Positions 44,480 through 53,842 of a DNA stretch of 64,000 bases are shown one piece after another (the stretch's first letter is position 1; each line of letters begins with the position of its first letter). Source of the stretch: JAKACA01 sp052143575 (lineage in GTDB: Bacteria > Actinomycetota > Acidimicrobiia > Acidimicrobiales > Bog-793). The notes under the pieces were generated by a model, which saw nothing but the letters and a program-made list of their open reading frames with translations, did not search any database and was not told the DNA's origin. Location: contig JBKQSP010000043.1 of the NCBI GenBank assembly GCA_052143575.1, positions 108,821-172,820 on the forward strand, read 5' to 3'. Made by a program: the position numbers and the translations under genes.

Positions 44480-46459
44480 TCAGCCCCTTCCGGTTGCGGG
44501 CGCGAGCACCTCGGCATTCTCGATCTCGATGGCAGGCACGTCGTCGGCCGGTTCGAAGCCCAGCACCCGCCCGAAGAAGTACAGCTCAGCATCGATCGTC
44601 GCCTTGATGTTCTCCGCCCTGCGGAAGCCGTGCTGCTCGCCCTCGAAGGCCATGTAGGCGAAGGGCACGCCCTTTTCCCGAAGGGCCTGGGCCATCTTCT
44701 CGCTCTGGGCAGGTGGTACGACCCGGTCCTCGAGGCCCTGGAACATGATGAGCGGCGTCCGCATCTGGTCGGTGTGAAAGATCGGTGAGCGCTCCTCGTA
44801 GACGTCCTCGGCCTCCGGCCATGGGCCGATCAGCCCGTCGAGGTAGCGAGATTCGAACTTGTGGGTGTCGCGGGCGAGTGCGCCGGCGTCGGCTACACCG
44901 AAGTGGCTGGCGCCGGCCGCAAAGACGTCCCGGAACGTCACCGCGCACAGCGTCGTGTAGCCGCCGGCGCTGCCCCCGTGGATGAGGAGGCGGCGGCCGT
45001 CCGCCCGCCCCGTCGCGGCCAGGTACTTGGCGGCGTTCACGCAGTCGTCGAGGTCGACGATGCCCCAGCGGTCACGCAGCCGCTCGCGGTATGGCCGGCC
45101 GTAGCCCGAGCTGCCGCCGTAGTTGACGTCGACGACGCCGATCCCTCGTGACGTCCAGTACTGGATGCCGTAGTTGAGGGAGGACGACGTCGCCGACGTG
45201 GGGCCGCCGTGGCTCGAGACGAGCAGCGGCGGCAATTCTCCCTCCGGGGCGACGAAGTCCGGGTTGGCGGGGGGGTAGAAGAGGGCATAGGCCGTGAGGG
45301 AGCCTTCGGTCGGGAAGGCGATCGACTCCGGCTCGGACAAGTAGGCAGCGTCGACGGCAGCCTCCTTCTCCGCCCTCAGGACCGTCGCGGTGCCCGACGG
45401 CACGTCCACCGAGACGATGCTCGTGGGCAGCCGCGGGGAGCCTGCCAGCAGCACGACGCCGCCGTGGCGGGCGGTGATCGAGGCTCCGGAGGTGTACGGC
45501 GTGCTGATCTGCGAGCGTCCCCCCGGGCCGATGAGGCTCATGGAAGCGAGCCCGTCGCTCCACGCCAGGGCGACGATGGATCCGTCGTCGCGAAAGCAGT
45601 ACGTCGACTGGCCGAACACCCAGTCGGGTTTCGAGAACTCGGCCTCAGCAGGGGCGATGGGGCGCCCTCCGTTCTCGTCGTCCTCGTAGAGGTTCCACCA
45701 GCCCGTCCGGTCCGAGATGAAGTGCAATCGGCCGTCTGGCGAGTACCGCGGCTGCGTGACCGACTCGGCGTCGCCTCCGGCCACGAGGCGCGGGTTGACC
45801 GGCAGACCGTCCGGGCCGAGCTCGGCATCCCAGAGCTCGGTGCCGTCCCAGGGCATGTTCGGGTGGTCCCAGGAGATCCAAGCGATGCGCCTGCCGTCGG
45901 GCGAGAGGGTCGGGAACGAGAAGAAGTCGTGGCCTTCGGCGACGACGCGAGGCTCCGCCTCGCCGTCGGTCGCCAGGATCACAACGTCGTTCACGACCTC
46001 GATCGCCACGCCGGGGGTCCCGTGCCGCTCCCGGACGCAGTACAGCTGGTGCCCATCGCGACTCACGACGGGGGCGGCATAGCGCACGGACGCCGGCACG
46101 GCGGGCTCCGCCGTGATCGGCTCGGGTTCCCCACCGGGTCGTACCCGGTACAGGCGCTGATCGGTGAAGTTGGAGAAGTACACCGTGTCGCCGTCGACGA
46201 CGAAGCCGCGGCCCCCGTACTCGTGCACGCGCGTGCGAGCCGAGTAGTCGGCGCCGAAGACGTCTTGCGTCGTGCCGTCCGGGAGCTGCTTGACGATCAC
46301 GACACGACCACCCTCCGTCGGGCGGCCCTCGGTCCAGTAGACGAGATCGCCGGCCGCCACGGGGTCGGCCAATTGCACAGCGTCCTCGAGGAGGCGATCA
46401 GCGGTGAGGGGTGACTTCCAGGAGCCGTAGGGGGCGACGGTGACCATGACCGCGACCAT
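44480..46459 (-). CDS. S9 family serine peptidase (prolyl oligopeptidase / acylaminoacyl-peptidase type)
   Basis: A 659-residue cytosolic peptidase with an N-terminal beta-propeller (about residues 15-385) and an alpha/beta-hydrolase domain. Catalytic serine in HGGSAGGYTTL, catalytic Asp in GLEDRVVPPAQSEKM, catalytic His in FEGEQHGFRRAEN, and the oxyanion-side HGGPTSATSSSLNYGIQYW. Start ATG 46459, or ATG 46447. There is no signal peptide. Its operon continues into DUF6457 and MobA-like. It is divergent from the c-di-GMP gene at 46652; the 190-base gap shows nothing else I can define. Confidence 0.92.
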   Translation of the reverse strand: MVAVMVTVAPYGSWKSPLTADRLLEDAVQLADPVAAGDLVYWTEGRPTEGGRVVIVKQLPDGTTQDVFGADYSARTRVHEYGGRGFVVDGDTVYFSNFTDQRLYRVRPGGEPEPITAEPAVPASVRYAAPVVSRDGHQLYCVRERHGTPGVAIEVVNDVVILATDGEAEPRVVAEGHDFFSFPTLSPDGRRIAWISWDHPNMPWDGTELWDAELGPDGLPVNPRLVAGGDAESVTQPRYSPDGRLHFISDRTGWWNLYEDDENGGRPIAPAEAEFSKPDWVFGQSTYCFRDDGSIVALAWSDGLASMSLIGPGGRSQISTPYTSGASITARHGGVVLLAGSPRLPTSIVSVDVPSGTATVLRAEKEAAVDAAYLSEPESIAFPTEGSLTAYALFYPPANPDFVAPEGELPPLLVSSHGGPTSATSSSLNYGIQYWTSRGIGVVDVNYGGSSGYGRPYRERLRDRWGIVDLDDCVNAAKYLAATGRADGRRLLIHGGSAGGYTTLCAVTFRDVFAAGASHFGVADAGALARDTHKFESRYLDGLIGPWPEAEDVYEERSPIFHTDQMRTPLIMFQGLEDRVVPPAQSEKMAQALREKGVPFAYMAFEGEQHGFRRAENIKATIDAELYFFGRVLGFEPADDVPAIEIENAEVLAPATGRG

Positions 46460-46651
46460 AGGCCCGTCAGCCTGGCTTGCGCGGCCCGCACGGGCGTGTC
46501 CTCACGAAGGGGCCCGCGGGCGGTACCGTTTCGTTGAGCGCAGCATCGTCGGATGCCTGGGGGACAGATCGCCGCCGACCCGCCGCTGAGGACTCGCTGT
46601 GCCGCCGATCCGGGGCCCCACCGGATCGGTTCAGCAGGGGAAAGGGGCATC

Positions 46652-48733
46652 GTGGGCGAAACATCAAGCTCCTTCGAGGCGAACGCGCTCGCCGCCCTCG
46701 GCCAGCCCGTGGTCGTCAACGACCTGAAGCGCCGCATCCTGTATTGGAACGCCGCCGCCGAGGAGTTGTTCGGCTGGACGTCGGCCGAGGTCCTCGGGCG
46801 CGACGTCGTCGAGATCGTGCGGGCCGGCGAGGAGACCGAGCGCGATGCCCTCGTGTTCAGCCGTGTCGCCGAGGGCGAGAAGGTGACCGAGGAGTACTGG
46901 ATGGTCCACCGGGACGGGCGGCGCTTCCCGGTCTTGTCAACGATCACGCCCGTGATGGAGGGCGGCAAGCTCGTCGCCATCGCCAGCATCGCCACGGACC
47001 TCACGGAGCGCCATCGCCTGGAGGCCGAGCGGCGGGAGGCCGAGGAGCGGTTCCGCCTCGGTTTCGAGCGGGGAGCCGTGGCCTCGGCCATGATCGGCCT
47101 CGACGGAAACGTCACGCGGGTGAACTCCGTCATGTGCGTCTTCCTGGACCGCACGGAGGACGAGATCGTCGGGCACCAGACGGGGGAGTTCATACACCCG
47201 GACGACCAGGACGCCGCCGCCACCCGCGAACGCGTGTTCCGGGGCGAGCGGGCACCGTTCGAGCGCCGATTCCTGCGCCGCGACGGCACCGAGCTCTGGG
47301 GTCTCGTGAACCTCTCGCTCGTCCGCCATGACGACGACACCCCCGCCTACGTGTTCGCCCAGGTACAGGACATCACCGAGCGCAAGTCCGCCGAGCAGAT
47401 GCTCGAGCACATGGCGCTGCACGATCCCCTCACCGGCCTGCCGAACCGCCTGCTGCTGCAGGACCGCCTCGAGGGTGCCCTGGCGCGGGCGGCACGTTAC
47501 AAGCGCAGGATCGCCGTCATCTTCGGCGACATCGACCGCTTCAAGCTCGTGAACGACACACTCGGGCATGCCGCCGGCGACCACCTGCTCGTCGATCTCG
47601 CCGGCCGCCTGCAGTCCCTCACAGAGGCCTCCGACACCGTCGGGCGCTTCAGCGGGGACGAGTTCGTGATGATCTGCGAAGACGTAGGAGCGGCCGGTGC
47701 CGCCGCCATCGGGCGCCGCATGAGCGCCGCCTTCGACCGACCCTTTCGCGTGGCGGACCGCGACCTCTATCTCAGCGTGTCCTCCGGCGTCGTACAGCCC
47801 GAAACCGAAGACGAGGCGGCGACGTGCTTTCGCGACGGCGCTGTCGCCATGCACAGGGCGAAGGAGCTCGGGCGCGGCAGGGCGGAAGCCTTCAACAAGG
47901 ACATGCTCTCGCGGGCCGCCCGCCTGCTCGATCTCGAGAGCGCTTTGCGCCTAGCCGTCGAACACGGCGACCTACGGCTCGCCTACCAGCCGATCATCGA
48001 CCTGTCGACGGGTCGCGTCATCGCCGTCGAGGCGCTCTGCCGCTGGCGGCATCCTGAACGGGGCGAGGTCAGCCCGGCGGAGTTCATCCCCGTGGCCGAG
48101 CAGTCCGGCCTCATCCGCCCCATCGGCCGCTTCGTGATCGACGAGGCCATCCACCAGATCGGCGTGTGGCGGGACGCCCTGCCCGGCGCCGAGAACCTCT
48201 GGGTCTCCATCAACCTGTCCTCCGCCCAACTGTCCTCCGACCTCGTGGCGCTCTGCGAGCAGCTCATCGAGCGCGACGCCGAGGACGGCTCCTTCGGTTT
48301 CGAGATCACCGAGAGCGTGCTCATGGCCGACATCGCCGCTGCCATCGACGTCCTGCGCCGCCTGCGCCAGCTCGGCATCCCCGTGTCGATCGATGACTTC
48401 GGCACGGGGTACTCATCGCTCGAGTACCTGAAGGTGCTGCCCGTGCACTCGCTCAAGATCGACCAGTCTTTCGTCGCCGGTCTCGGACAGCTCCGTGACC
48501 CGGACGACCCGTCGATCGTGCAGGCGGTCATCGCCCTCGCCAGGGCCCTCAGCATGGGCTCGTGCGCCGAGGGAGTCGAGACGGAGGAACAGCGCTTGGC
48601 GCTGCTGGCGCTCGGGTGCGAGACGGCGCAGGGCTACTTGTGGTCACGCCCGTTGGCGCCGCAAGACTTCGAACGGTGGTACAGCGAGCACGCCGTCGAC
48701 CACGCCGGCGACCGCAGCGACGCCCGCACGTGA
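46652..48733 (+). CDS. PAS-PAS-GGDEF-EAL cyclic di-GMP signalling protein
   Basis: A 693-residue cytosolic regulator. PAS domain 1 spans about residues 10-115 (RRILYWNAAAEELFGWTSAE), PAS domain 2 about 125-245 (NVTRVNSVMCVFLDRTEDEI), GGDEF about 255-415 and EAL about 430-680. The GGDEF active-site motif is SGDEF (FSGDEFVM, near residue 333), with Gly replaced by Ser. EAL signatures are intact: EALCRW, DDFGTGYSSLEYL, and QGYLWSRPL. So it is probably a c-di-GMP phosphodiesterase; cyclase activity cannot be excluded. GTG 46652 is preceded by GGGGAAAGGGG; the ATG 46553 frame is unsupported. Confidence 0.92.
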   Translation: MGETSSSFEANALAALGQPVVVNDLKRRILYWNAAAEELFGWTSAEVLGRDVVEIVRAGEETERDALVFSRVAEGEKVTEEYWMVHRDGRRFPVLSTITPVMEGGKLVAIASIATDLTERHRLEAERREAEERFRLGFERGAVASAMIGLDGNVTRVNSVMCVFLDRTEDEIVGHQTGEFIHPDDQDAAATRERVFRGERAPFERRFLRRDGTELWGLVNLSLVRHDDDTPAYVFAQVQDITERKSAEQMLEHMALHDPLTGLPNRLLLQDRLEGALARAARYKRRIAVIFGDIDRFKLVNDTLGHAAGDHLLVDLAGRLQSLTEASDTVGRFSGDEFVMICEDVGAAGAAAIGRRMSAAFDRPFRVADRDLYLSVSSGVVQPETEDEAATCFRDGAVAMHRAKELGRGRAEAFNKDMLSRAARLLDLESALRLAVEHGDLRLAYQPIIDLSTGRVIAVEALCRWRHPERGEVSPAEFIPVAEQSGLIRPIGRFVIDEAIHQIGVWRDALPGAENLWVSINLSSAQLSSDLVALCEQLIERDAEDGSFGFEITESVLMADIAAAIDVLRRLRQLGIPVSIDDFGTGYSSLEYLKVLPVHSLKIDQSFVAGLGQLRDPDDPSIVQAVIALARALSMGSCAEGVETEEQRLALLALGCETAQGYLWSRPLAPQDFERWYSEHAVDHAGDRSDART

Positions 48734-48776
48734 AGGCCGGGAGCAGCCGGCGGGTCGTGCCGGTACGGTTCGATCG

Positions 48777-50120
48777 ATGAGCGGCAAGGTCTGCAAGGTC
48801 CTGCTCTACGGCAAGGACTCCCGCACCGACGCCATCGCCGAGGGCTTGCTCGCCTCCGCCACCCCGTGTGAGCTGACGGTGTGCGCTCCGTTCCGCAGCC
48901 CTGGGCTGGTGCGCAAGGCGGATCGTTTCGTGACGTCCTCGCTCACCGATCTCGACGCCATGGTGGCCGTCGCCCGCCAGGCGAGTCCTGATCTCGTCGT
49001 CATCGGTCCGGAGGACCCGTTGTCGGTCGGGTTGGCCGACGCCGTGGCCGAGCTGGGGTTGCCGTGCTTCGGCCCGACGAAGGACCTCGCCCGCTTGGAG
49101 ACGAGCAAGTCGTGGACGCGGGCCCTCGTGGCGCGTCACGGCATCATGGGAAACCCACGTCACCGCGCCTTCCGCAGCGACGACGACCTGGCCGAGTACG
49201 TGGGCGAGCTCGGGAGCGTGGTCGTGAAGCCGGACGGCCTCACGGGCGGCAAAGGCGTCAAGGTGCACGGCGAGCAGCTCGACTCGCTCGACGATGCCGT
49301 CGCCTACGCCCGATCGCTGCTCGCCTCCGACGGGTCGGTCGTCATCGAGGAGCGCCTCGAGGGCGAGGAGTTCAGCCTGCAGACCATCACCGACGGCACC
49401 GATGTCGTGCACTGCCCGATCGTGCAGGACCACAAACGCGCCTACGACGGGGACCGGGGCCCGAACACCGGCGGCATGGGCTCATACTCCTGCCCGGACG
49501 GCTCGCTCCCGTTCCTCAGCAGGCGGGACCTCGCCCTCGCGCGGCAGATCAACGAAGCCACCGTGGAAGCACTCGGGCGGGAGGCTGCGACGCCGTATCG
49601 AGGCGTCGTCTACGGCGGCTTCATGGCGGTCGCCGACGGCGTCCGCTTGATCGAGTTCAACGCCCGGTTCGGCGACCCGGAGGCCATGAACGTCCTGCCG
49701 TTGCTCGAGGGCGACCTCGTCGAGCTCTTGCTGGCTGCCGCCGTCGGTCGCCTCGGTGAGCTCGAGATGTACTTCGCGCCACGGGCGACCGTCTGCAAGT
49801 ACGTCGTGCCGAGCTCCTACCCCGAGAGCGGCACCGGTGATGCGGTCATCTCCGTTGACGAGTCCGTCGTCGCAGCCGATCTTCGCTGCTACTGGGCGGC
49901 CACCGAGCTTGCGGAGGACGCCTCCGTGCACCTGACGGGCTCGCGTGGCCTCGCCTTCGTCGGGATCGGCGACACCGTGGCAGCCGCCGAAGCCCTCGCC
50001 GAGCGGGGCGCCTCCTCGGTGAGCGGTCCCGTGCGTCACCGCGCCGACATCGGCACCGCCGAAGCGCTCGATCGCCGCGTCGAGCACATGAAGAGAATCC
50101 GATCCGCCGCCGGCGCCTGA
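48777..50120 (+). CDS. purD: Phosphoribosylamine--glycine ligase, atypical N-terminus
   Basis: A 447-residue ATP-grasp enzyme of purine synthesis (GAR synthetase). Family features: GPEDPLSVGLADAVAELGLP, then CFGPTKDLARLETSKSW, ATP-grasp VVVKPDGLTGGKGVKV, QDHKRAYDGDRGPNTGGMGS and FNARFGDPEAMNVLPLL. The usual nucleotide-loop start with GxGGREHALA is replaced by LLYGKDSRTDAIAEGLL, so the PRA-binding loop is unlike standard PurD. It may be a divergent subgroup with the same activity, or a relative with another amine substrate. ATG 48777 follows the previous stop by 43 bases. Confidence 0.85.
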   Translation: MSGKVCKVLLYGKDSRTDAIAEGLLASATPCELTVCAPFRSPGLVRKADRFVTSSLTDLDAMVAVARQASPDLVVIGPEDPLSVGLADAVAELGLPCFGPTKDLARLETSKSWTRALVARHGIMGNPRHRAFRSDDDLAEYVGELGSVVVKPDGLTGGKGVKVHGEQLDSLDDAVAYARSLLASDGSVVIEERLEGEEFSLQTITDGTDVVHCPIVQDHKRAYDGDRGPNTGGMGSYSCPDGSLPFLSRRDLALARQINEATVEALGREAATPYRGVVYGGFMAVADGVRLIEFNARFGDPEAMNVLPLLEGDLVELLLAAAVGRLGELEMYFAPRATVCKYVVPSSYPESGTGDAVISVDESVVAADLRCYWAATELAEDASVHLTGSRGLAFVGIGDTVAAAEALAERGASSVSGPVRHRADIGTAEALDRRVEHMKRIRSAAGA

Positions 50121-50147
50121 GTGGTCCTCGACGTCGCTGTCGACCGG

Positions 50148-50162
50148 GGCCCCTGCGGGGCC
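50148..50162. terminator. Small GC hairpin between convergent genes
   Basis: GGCCCC (50148-50153) and GGGGCC (50157-50162) flank TGC, a 6-3-6 hairpin between purD and the leftward acyl-CoA ligase. No T tract follows. A weak bidirectional terminator candidate. Confidence 0.4.
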
Positions 50163-50177
50163 GACCGGTGACGACCC

Positions 50178-51854
50178 TCAGGAATCGGGAGCCTGCCTGC
50201 CGGCGGCCACCGCCTTCGCCCAGGCATAGTCGGCTTTGCCGGCCGGGTTGCGCTTCACGCGGTCGACGGTGATGACGGCCTTCGGCAGCTTGTAGCGGGC
50301 GATCTCCCGTGCACAGGTTGCGAGCAGCTCGGCGTCGTCCACCCCGCTGCCCGGCTCCGGCTCCACGATGGCGACGACTTCGCTCCCCCATCGCTCGCTC
50401 GGTCGCCCGACGACGATCACGTCACGGACGCCCGGGTGGTGGCGGACGGCAGCCTCCACCTCCTCGGCGAAGATCTTCTCGCCCCCCGAGTTGATCGTCA
50501 CGGCGTCGCGGCCGAGGACCTCGACCGTGCCGTCTGCGTGCAGGCGCGCCCGATCGCCCGGGATCGTCAGACGCCTGCCGTCGATCGACCGAAACGTCGC
50601 AGCTGTCTTGGCCGGATCGTTCAGGTAGCCGAGGGGGATGCGCCCGGAACGAGCCAGCCAGCCCGTGCCCTCGTGCCCGGCCGGCAGCACCCTCGTGCGG
50701 GGCTCGTCGACCACGCACGTTTGCGGATCGGGGCGGAAGCGCACCAGGCGGCTCGTCCCCTCGCCCGGGCCGTTCACGGTGATGGCCAAGGGCCCCGCCT
50801 CGGACGAGCCCATCGTGTCGCGAATGCGCAACCCCGGCAGGCGGGCCATGATCGCTTCCTTCGACTTCGGCGAGAGGGCCGCCCCGCTCGAGGAGAGCAC
50901 GACGAGTGAGGAGAGATCGCGGGGGCGGGCGTCCATGGCGTCGATGAGCGGCGCCGCGAACGCCTCCCCGGCGATGGTGAGCAGGCTGACCTGCTCGCGT
51001 TCGACCGTGTCGAGCACGTCGCCGGCATCGAAGCGATCGACGACGCTCTGGATGACCACGGTCCCGCCCGTGTGGAGCGCCTGGAAGCTCACCCACTGCC
51101 CCGTGCCGTGCATGAACGGTGCCGCCGACAGACCGCGCGCTCCCGTCCGGCCGACGGCGGCTTCGACCAGCTCATCGACCGATCTCCACTCACGCCCGCC
51201 CTCCCGGAAGTTGCGGCCTCCGAGAGAGGTCACGAAGATGTCAGCCTGGCGCCACAAGACTCCCTTCGGCTTGCCCGTCGTGCCGCCGGTGTAGAGCACG
51301 TACAGGTCGTCCGGCGACCACTCAACCTCTGGCCGCTCCGGCGAGGCCGAAGCCAAGGCGGTCTCGTAGTCGACGGCGCCGTCGCTGAGAGGGGCACCGC
51401 TGCCATCGGGTACCTGTAAGCGCAGCGGCTGCTCCATGATGCCCGCCTCGCAGAGCCTCGAAAGCGCCGCCTCCATCGAGGCGGCGAACTGTCCGTGGTA
51501 CACGACGGCCCGAGGCGCCATGTCGGCCAGCAGCTCCTCCAGCTCACTTGTCACGTAGCGATAGTTGACGTTGCAGGGCGCCGCCCGAGCCTTCATGGCG
51601 CCGAGGATGGACTCGAGGTACTCGTGGCCGTTCAACAGGCAGATGGCGACACGGTCCTGACCCGCCTCGTGATCGGCGAGGGCCAGTCGCTCCGCGCCCA
51701 CCGCGAGGCCGCCGGCACGAAGCACGTTCGCCAAGCGCCGTGTGCGCTCGGTCAGCTCCGCCCAGCTGAAGCGGCGCGCGGCCGAGACGATCGCCTCGCG
51801 GCCGCCCAGCCGTTCGGAGAGCGCTTCTTGCACCTCTGCGAGGTTGAACTCCAT
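50178..51854 (-). CDS. Acyl-CoA synthetase (FadD family)
   Basis: A 558-residue AMP-forming ligase. The P-loop is YTGGTTGKPKGVLWRQADI, followed by NYRYVTSELEELLADMAP-type N-terminal features, the adenylation motif MGSSEAGPLAIT, GDRARLHADGTVEVLGRD, and the C-terminal lid NSGGEKIFAEEVEAAVRHHP and catalytic Lys in VKRNPAGKADYAWAK. It resembles the actinobacterial FadD17/FadD19-like ligases of steroid or branched-acid catabolism, by pattern only. ATG 51854; the larger frame to 52658 is a shadow of the HAD gene. It starts one base inside the HAD stop (TGATG), so the two are coupled. Confidence 0.92.
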   Translation of the reverse strand: MEFNLAEVQEALSERLGGREAIVSAARRFSWAELTERTRRLANVLRAGGLAVGAERLALADHEAGQDRVAICLLNGHEYLESILGAMKARAAPCNVNYRYVTSELEELLADMAPRAVVYHGQFAASMEAALSRLCEAGIMEQPLRLQVPDGSGAPLSDGAVDYETALASASPERPEVEWSPDDLYVLYTGGTTGKPKGVLWRQADIFVTSLGGRNFREGGREWRSVDELVEAAVGRTGARGLSAAPFMHGTGQWVSFQALHTGGTVVIQSVVDRFDAGDVLDTVEREQVSLLTIAGEAFAAPLIDAMDARPRDLSSLVVLSSSGAALSPKSKEAIMARLPGLRIRDTMGSSEAGPLAITVNGPGEGTSRLVRFRPDPQTCVVDEPRTRVLPAGHEGTGWLARSGRIPLGYLNDPAKTAATFRSIDGRRLTIPGDRARLHADGTVEVLGRDAVTINSGGEKIFAEEVEAAVRHHPGVRDVIVVGRPSERWGSEVVAIVEPEPGSGVDDAELLATCAREIARYKLPKAVITVDRVKRNPAGKADYAWAKAVAAGRQAPDS

Positions 51855-52549
51855 CAGGCGCCGTCCCGCTCGAGGTCGGCCGTGAGCGCTCCCAGGCTGG
51901 CGAGATGCTCGTGGTCGCCCGCCGGACACAGTCCGAACGGGTCGAGGTGAAGGGGGCGGATGCCGGCATTGCGGGCGCCTTCGACATCGAAGTGAACGCT
52001 GTCGCCGACAAAGACGCAGCGCTGTGGCGGAACCTCGAGAGCGTTGAGGGCAAGAGAGAAGATGCGCGGATCGGGTTTCTCGACGCCGACGACGTGGGAG
52101 TCGATCACGACCGCCACTTTCGCCATCTCCTCGCCCTCCAGCCCGCAGATGCGGTGCTCGAGGAGCAGCTGCTCCATCCTGCCCGTGGCGTTCGACACGA
52201 TCCCCAGCTGCAGGCCGGCCGCCTCGAGGGCACGGAGGGCCTCGGCCGCCCCGGGAGCGGGTACCCAGTCCTCTGCGAGGTAGATGCGCTCGATCGATGC
52301 GAGAGCCTCGTCGATGCGGTCCTCGGGCACGCCGGCGCTGCGAGCGACGACGCGATCGACGAGAGGCCAGTCCGCCCGACCGAGGCGGTCGACCTCCCGC
52401 ATGCCCGCATAGTGTGCCAGTCGGCAGGTGTCGTCGCCGGGGTGCGCTCCAAGGGGCGCCAGCACCTCCCTCATGCGCTTCGGGTCCGGGAGCACGAGGA
52501 CACCGCCGGCGTCGAGCAGGACGGCGTCGATCGTGTCGTCGATGAGCAT
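51854..52549 (-). CDS. HAD superfamily hydrolase
   Basis: A 231-residue HAD phosphatase-like protein. Motif I DAVLLDAGGVLVLPDPKRM contains the nucleophile region but reads DAGGV (Asp-Ala-Gly), in the style of HAD-IA (DxGGV) enzymes; motif II VSNATG; motif III KPDPRIFSLAL with Lys; motif IV FVGDSVHFDVEGARNAG. The cap domain is helical. It is upstream of and overlaps the acyl-CoA ligase. The physiological substrate is unknown. Confidence 0.85.
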   Translation of the reverse strand: MLIDDTIDAVLLDAGGVLVLPDPKRMREVLAPLGAHPGDDTCRLAHYAGMREVDRLGRADWPLVDRVVARSAGVPEDRIDEALASIERIYLAEDWVPAPGAAEALRALEAAGLQLGIVSNATGRMEQLLLEHRICGLEGEEMAKVAVVIDSHVVGVEKPDPRIFSLALNALEVPPQRCVFVGDSVHFDVEGARNAGIRPLHLDPFGLCPAGDHEHLASLGALTADLERDGA

Positions 52550-52656
52550 CCCTGCAGGCTACGGCCTCGTTCGCAGGGGGCTTCGCGCGCCGAAGGTCGT
52601 GGTACGTTCGCCGCGTGGCACTGATCCCGGCCTTGCGACGCCGGTGACTCACCACC

Positions 52657-53817
52657 ATGGTTAGCCGAACGCCGGCACGGCATCAACGCACCTCCCACGG
52701 GTGGAGAGCCGCGTCGCTGCAATCCGGCCGTGCGGCGCTCGCACCCTTCCTCGTCTCGCGGGCGATCGTCGTCGGGGCGCTCGTGCTCGCCCGATTCCTC
52801 GTCACGGAGATACGGCCCCGCTCGCACGCCGCCGTCGTGTCGGCACATGCCGGCTTGCTCGGCGCAGATGCCAACTGGTACCGCCGAATCGCCGTGCTCG
52901 GATACGGCCGATCGGGCCGGACCTCCGTGCGCTTCTTCCCGCTCTACCCGCTCCTCACCCGAGCGCTGACCGCCCTGCCAGGCATCAGTGCCGACATCGG
53001 GCTGCTCGTGATCGCCAATGTTGCGGCTTTCGTCGCCCTCGCACTCATCCACCGACTCGTCGTTGTGGAGACCGGTGACAAAGAGACGGCGGCCCGCTCG
53101 GCATGGTGGCTGGCAATGCTCCCGGCCGCGTTCGTGCTCTCGATGGGCTACGCCGACTCGTTGCTGCTCGTCACGAGCCTCGCCATGTTCCTGGCGCTGC
53201 GTTCCGGTCGGTTCGCCGCCGCCGCCGGCGCCGGCGTGCTCACCGGCCTGTGCCGGCCAGTCGGCCTCCTGCTCGCCGTGCCGGCCCTCATCGAGGCGCT
53301 GCGCGGTCTGCGCCAGGTCCCGGTGCGTCAATGGTGGTGGAGGGTCGCCGCCGTGGTGTCGGCCCCCGCCGGCGCCGTCGCTTACCTGATCTGGTCAAAG
53401 GTGCACGACGGGAGCTTCTTCCTCCCCCTCTCGGCGCAGGTCTCGAGCTCGAATCGTGGCGGTCTGGCCGACCCGTTCACGACCGTCGCCAGCGACCTTC
53501 GCGATCTCGTCCACGGCGATCATCTCGGGACGGCGTTGCATGCCCCGTGGGCGATCTTCTTCGTGGCGATGGCCGTTGTCCTCTTGCGGCGGTGGCCGAT
53601 CTCCTACGGCGCCTATGCGGCTGTCACGCTCGCCATCACGCTCACGGCTCCAAACCTCACGTCTTTCGAGCGCTACGCCCTCGGATGCTTCCCGTTCGCC
53701 CTTGCGGTCGCCACCCTGACGGCACATCGCCGCGTGTGTTGGGCGGCTCTCGCCGTCTCGGGTGCCAGCCTTCTCGGATACGCCCTCTTGGCGTTCCTCG
53801 GTGCCTATATACCCTGA
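52657..53817 (+). CDS. PIG-V-like membrane glycosyltransferase (mannosyltransferase family)
   Basis: A 386-residue GT-C fold membrane protein with about nine hydrophobic helices. The first loop has ADANWYRRIAVLGYGRSGRT and VRFFPLYPLLTRALTAL, the pattern of the actinobacterial mannosyltransferase/PIG-V family, where the Asp is the catalytic position. Later helices include LLVIANVAAFVALALIHRL and PWAIFFVAMAVVLLRRWP. Such enzymes use polyprenyl-phosphate sugars and build cell-surface glycans. ATG 52657. Divergent from the HAD/ligase operon and not in an obvious operon itself. Confidence 0.78.
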   Translation: MVSRTPARHQRTSHGWRAASLQSGRAALAPFLVSRAIVVGALVLARFLVTEIRPRSHAAVVSAHAGLLGADANWYRRIAVLGYGRSGRTSVRFFPLYPLLTRALTALPGISADIGLLVIANVAAFVALALIHRLVVVETGDKETAARSAWWLAMLPAAFVLSMGYADSLLLVTSLAMFLALRSGRFAAAAGAGVLTGLCRPVGLLLAVPALIEALRGLRQVPVRQWWWRVAAVVSAPAGAVAYLIWSKVHDGSFFLPLSAQVSSSNRGGLADPFTTVASDLRDLVHGDHLGTALHAPWAIFFVAMAVVLLRRWPISYGAYAAVTLAITLTAPNLTSFERYALGCFPFALAVATLTAHRRVCWAALAVSGASLLGYALLAFLGAYIP

Positions 53818-53842
53818 AGCGCCGGGTGTGGCCCCAGCCGGC

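Noticed and set aside
48760..48785. GGTTCGATC-like stretch resembling a tRNA T-loop
   Set aside because: No acceptor or anticodon stem can be formed around it, and it is the leader of purD.
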